A stretch of DNA of 64,000 nt. It comes from CBIFVZ01 sp966185765. GTDB taxonomy: Bacteria > Pseudomonadota > Gammaproteobacteria > Enterobacterales > Enterobacteriaceae. A program made the translations under genes and the position numbers. How positions within the stretch are numbered: the first letter of the stretch is position 1; every line of letters starts with the position of its first letter. The stretch covers positions 1 through 64,000 of the forward strand of contig CBIFVZ010000001.1 in assembly GCA_966185765.1 (NCBI GenBank), in the 5' to 3' direction. A model generated the notes under the pieces. It saw only the letters and a program-made list of their open reading frames with translations. It ran no database searches and was not told where the DNA came from. Shown one piece after another: positions 61,265-64,000 of the stretch.

Positions 61265-62071
61265 TTATCGGTCTTTGCGCCAGGCGTCTGCCGTCAGCGC
61301 TTCACCAAAGTGACCGGCAATCAGCCGTTTTGTCAGTTCATGCAGCGGTGAAGCGAGTACGTCGGCTGTACTCCCGCGCTCCACCACTTCGCCGTGATGC
61401 ATCACCATCACCTGATCGCTAATGTGCTTCATCATGCCCAGGTGCTGGGTCACATACACATAGGACAGCCCCTGTTTTTCCTGTAACTCCAGCATCAGGT
61501 TAATGAGCTGTGAGCGCATCGACATATCCAAAGACGCCAGCGCTTCGTCGGCAATAATCACCTTTGGGCGTAAAATCAGCGCGCGAGCCAGTGCGAGACG
61601 TTGTTTCTGTCCGGGGGCTAACATGTGCGGATAGTAATCGGCGTGGTCTGGCAACAACCCAACCATACGCAGCGTTTCCACGATGTGCTTGTGCCTGGCC
61701 TCTGGTTCAAGCTCAGTATTCAGGCGCAAGGGGAAGTTCAGAATCTGTGACACGCGCTGGCGCGGGTTGAGAGAGGTACTTGGGTCCTGAAAAATCATAC
61801 GGATGCGCTGGCTGCGAAACGAATAATCACCGTAGTGCAATGGATGATCGTCAATGACCAGTTCACCGGTAGTGGGTGGGATGACGCCCGCGAGCATTTT
61901 CGCAAGCGTCGATTTCCCGGAGCCGTTTTCACCAATAATGGCCAGCGTCTGACGCTCACGCAGGGTAAAACTCAGCGGTTTCACCGCTTCAAGCGTCTGT
62001 CGGTGGAACCAGCCAGTACGGTAGCGAAAGGTCTTGCTCAGGTTGCGTACTTCAAGCAGCGTTTCGACCAT
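61265..62071 (-). CDS. sapF: Sap ABC transporter ATPase SapF
   Basis: One of two ATPases of the SapABCDF system (antimicrobial peptide resistance in Salmonella; SapBCDF is a putrescine exporter in E. coli). The 268-residue protein has Walker A GENGSGKST, a signature region LAPGQKQR and Walker B VIIADEALASLD, the last atypical (EAL for EPT) as in E. coli SapF. It starts 1 bp after the sapD stop. Last gene of the operon. Confidence 0.96.
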   Translation of the reverse strand: MVETLLEVRNLSKTFRYRTGWFHRQTLEAVKPLSFTLRERQTLAIIGENGSGKSTLAKMLAGVIPPTTGELVIDDHPLHYGDYSFRSQRIRMIFQDPSTSLNPRQRVSQILNFPLRLNTELEPEARHKHIVETLRMVGLLPDHADYYPHMLAPGQKQRLALARALILRPKVIIADEALASLDMSMRSQLINLMLELQEKQGLSYVYVTQHLGMMKHISDQVMVMHHGEVVERGSTADVLASPLHELTKRLIAGHFGEALTADAWRKDR

Positions 62072-62072
62072 T

Positions 62073-63065
62073 TCACTCCCTCTCCATGTTCAGCGGGAAG
62101 TGGCAGGCATACAGGTGATTCCTGGCGCCAGTTAGCCGCGGTGTTTCAATACATTTGCGCTGAGCATAAGGGCAACGCGGCCCCAGTCGGCAGCCAATTG
62201 GCAGTTGTTCAAGCAGTGGAATCGCGCCTGGCAGGGTATTCAGGCGACTTTTATGCGGCATCGCACTTCCAAAATCCGGGATAGCGCGTATCAGCGCCTG
62301 GGTATAGGGATGATGCGGCATAGCAATCAAATCTTCACTGGGCGCGGTTTCCACTGTTTGTCCGCAGTACATTACGTTAATGCGGTTAGCCCACTGGCTC
62401 AGCATTTGCAGGTCATGGCTTATCAGTAAAATGGTGGTGTTGTTATTCTGATTAAGGCGACTTAACAGGCGAAAAATTTGCGCCTGGGTCGTAGGCTCCA
62501 TCGCGTTGGTTGGTTCATCGGCAATCAGCAGGCGCGGCTGGTTGGCAAGCGCAATCGCGATCATCACCTTCTGGCATTCACCATCTGTCAGCTCGTAAGG
62601 ATAGCTGCGCATCGCATCTTTATGGTCTTTGATCCCCACGCGGTGCAGTAATTCAATAGCACGCCGTTTACGCCAGCCAATGCGCTGCCACCAGCGGCCT
62701 TTAAACGTCCAGCCGGGAATGTTTTGCATTAGCTGGCGACCAATATGCTCAGAAGGGTCAAGACAGGACTGTGGCTCCTGAAAGATCATCGACACGTTGT
62801 GGCCGACCAGCTTGCGCCGTTCGCGCACGCTCAGGCGCAGCAGGTCAATATCGTCAAAACGCATGCGGTCAGCAGTTACGCGCCAGTTGTCGCGGGTAAC
62901 GCCGCAGATGGCTTTCGCGATAATGCTTTTCCCCGAGCCTGACTCACCCACCAGACCGCGAATTTCGCCTTCGTTGAGCGTCAGGCTGACGCGATCGACG
63001 GCCTTTACCCAGCCGTCGTTGGTGCGAAATTCAATGGTCAGATTGCGGATATCGAGTAACGCCAT
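62073..63065 (-). CDS. sapD: Sap ABC transporter ATPase SapD
   Basis: A 330-residue ATPase of the OppD type. It has Walker A GESGSGKSI, a signature region LTDGECQK (diverged from SGGQ, as in E. coli SapD), Walker B LLIADEPTNAME and H-loop ISHDLQML. In E. coli SapD is also needed for Trk potassium uptake (TrkE). The C-terminal cysteine pattern (CRLGPRCPYAQRKC) fits the Dpp/Opp-type domain. It overlaps the sapC stop by one base. Confidence 0.96.
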   Translation of the reverse strand: MALLDIRNLTIEFRTNDGWVKAVDRVSLTLNEGEIRGLVGESGSGKSIIAKAICGVTRDNWRVTADRMRFDDIDLLRLSVRERRKLVGHNVSMIFQEPQSCLDPSEHIGRQLMQNIPGWTFKGRWWQRIGWRKRRAIELLHRVGIKDHKDAMRSYPYELTDGECQKVMIAIALANQPRLLIADEPTNAMEPTTQAQIFRLLSRLNQNNNTTILLISHDLQMLSQWANRINVMYCGQTVETAPSEDLIAMPHHPYTQALIRAIPDFGSAMPHKSRLNTLPGAIPLLEQLPIGCRLGPRCPYAQRKCIETPRLTGARNHLYACHFPLNMERE

Positions 63066-63955
63066 TATTCCACTCCCGCGACAATGGCGCGGCGCAGGCC
63101 GTCGCCTAACAAATTGACCAGCAGCACGCTAATCATAATGGCAGCACCAGGTAGCATCACGGTCCAGGGGGCGGCGTAAACCAGCTCCAGCGCATCGCCG
63201 AGCATCGCGCCCCATTCCGGCGAAGGCAACTGGGCACCAAGATCGAGAAAGCCGAGTGCCGCAATATCCAGAATCGCCATTGACATCGTGCGCGTCACTT
63301 CGCTGACCAGCAGGGGAGCGGTATTAGGGATAACCGCGTACCAGAGAATATTGAGCGTCGAGGCGCCGTCAAGGCGTGCGGCGATGACGTATTCTTTTTC
63401 CAGTTCGTCGTGCACCATAAAATACACCGAACGCACAATGCGCGGCATGAGTGCCAGCCAGACGGCAAACATGGCGTGAGTGAGATGCGGACCCACAAAG
63501 GCCACCACCACAATCGCCAGTAGCAGAGACGGCAGCGACAGTAGCGTATCGAGTACGTGATTGAGCACCGCCGAGCGCAATCCGTGGGTTGCACCGGCAA
63601 ACACGCCAAGTAGCAGGCCAATAGCTGTTGCACCGAGTGTGACAACAAATGCCCCGCCCACCGTCGGCAGCGCACCGCTCAGCAGGCGTGTGAGCACATC
63701 ACGACCCAGATCGTCGGTACCGAGAAAAAAGGAAACGTCGCCATAGCGCGACCAGGAGGGCGGTAGCAACTGGTAGCCAAGAAACTGCTGGTTGATATCA
63801 TAAGGGGCCAGCAGACCGCCGAACAGACACAGCACCACCAGTGCGCCGCAGCCATACAGGCCAATCATCGCGCTCGGGTCGCCGTAAAATTTACCCCACA
63901 CGTTGCGTAGCGCACCGGGGGCGCGCCTTTCGCGATAAACGCTATCGTAAGGCAT
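63065..63955 (-). CDS. sapC: Sap ABC transporter permease SapC
   Basis: A 296-residue inner-membrane permease of the DppC/OppC type. It starts MPYDSVYRERRAPGALRNVW, has a first helix at about 30-50, the periplasmic FFLGTDDLGRDVLTR motif, five more helices and the EAA loop AARLDGASTLNILWYAVIP. Its start lies 14 bases inside the end of sapB, so the two are translationally coupled, as in E. coli. Confidence 0.96.
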   Translation of the reverse strand: MPYDSVYRERRAPGALRNVWGKFYGDPSAMIGLYGCGALVVLCLFGGLLAPYDINQQFLGYQLLPPSWSRYGDVSFFLGTDDLGRDVLTRLLSGALPTVGGAFVVTLGATAIGLLLGVFAGATHGLRSAVLNHVLDTLLSLPSLLLAIVVVAFVGPHLTHAMFAVWLALMPRIVRSVYFMVHDELEKEYVIAARLDGASTLNILWYAVIPNTAPLLVSEVTRTMSMAILDIAALGFLDLGAQLPSPEWGAMLGDALELVYAAPWTVMLPGAAIMISVLLVNLLGDGLRRAIVAGVE

Positions 63956-64000
63956 ACCATTCCTTATGTTTGAGCGGGTTGGCCATTGCGCCCAGAATGT
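63942..64000 (-). CDS. sapB: Sap transporter permease SapB, 3' end only
   Basis: The last 18 codons and the stop of sapB are present on the minus strand and read ...ILGAMANPLKHKEWYALR, the conserved SapB C terminus. The remainder is beyond the window edge. Identification rests on this tail and on its overlap with sapC. Confidence 0.85.
   Translation of the reverse strand, partial: ILGAMANPLKHKEWYALR

Overview
The window is a chromosomal segment from a member of the Enterobacterales. Nearly every protein is a close full-length relative of an Escherichia coli K-12 gene, and the gene order is that of the E. coli tyrT to sapB interval (purU, rssAB, galU, hns, tdk, adhE, oppABCDF, cls, tonB, ompW, trp operon, topA, cysB, acnA, ribA, pyrF, rnb, fabI, sap). 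It is not E. coli or a close relative. trpG and trpD are separate genes instead of the fused trpGD of E. coli, Salmonella and Klebsiella; a 446-residue UDP-glucose dehydrogenase gene follows galU; an OprB-type porin and a small unknown gene stand where E. coli has yciQ; kch and yciEFG are absent. I cannot fix the genus from sequence alone.

Layout. 1-9.7 kb: tyrT tRNA start (cut by the window edge), purU, ychJ, rssA-rssB, galU-ugd, hns, tdk, then a decayed IS4-family relic. 9.7-20 kb: adhE with a structured leader, ychE, and the oppABCDF oligopeptide importer. 20-27.5 kb: yciU-clsA, yciY, yciI, tonB, yciA-yciB-yciC, ompW and a small secreted fimbrial-like protein. 27.7-34.5 kb: complete trp operon (trpL, E, G, D, CF, B, A) with promoter-operator, leader peptide, attenuator and end terminator. 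34.5-42.5 kb: rnm-yciO, OprB porin, rluB, btuR-yciK, sohB, yciN. 42.9-50.6 kb: topA, cysB, three tiny genes (ymiA, yciX, ymiC), acnA. 50.6-64 kb: ribA, pgpB, lapA-lapB, pyrF-yciH, osmB, yciT, yciZ, rnb, yciW, fabI, sapFDC and the end of sapB.

The most unusual item is a family of four dispersed repeats (13.5, 24.3, 41.9 and 50.4 kb). Each has a 140-141 bp core (99 bp in one deleted copy) with imperfect terminal inverted repeats and up to three internal hairpins. Each core sits exactly inside the intrinsic terminator of a different gene (ychE, yciB, sohB, acnA), and the whole terminator stem-loop, different at each locus, is present on both sides of the core. At three loci the U-tract remains only behind the gene-distal copy. 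This looks like a non-autonomous mobile element that targets terminator hairpins and duplicates them as 19-24 bp target sites.

Functionally the window is core metabolism and envelope: tryptophan, pyrimidine, riboflavin and fatty-acid synthesis, fermentation, peptide uptake, iron-uptake energy coupling, LPS and phospholipid homeostasis, RNA decay and DNA topology. No phage, CRISPR array, toxin-antitoxin pair or resistance gene was seen.
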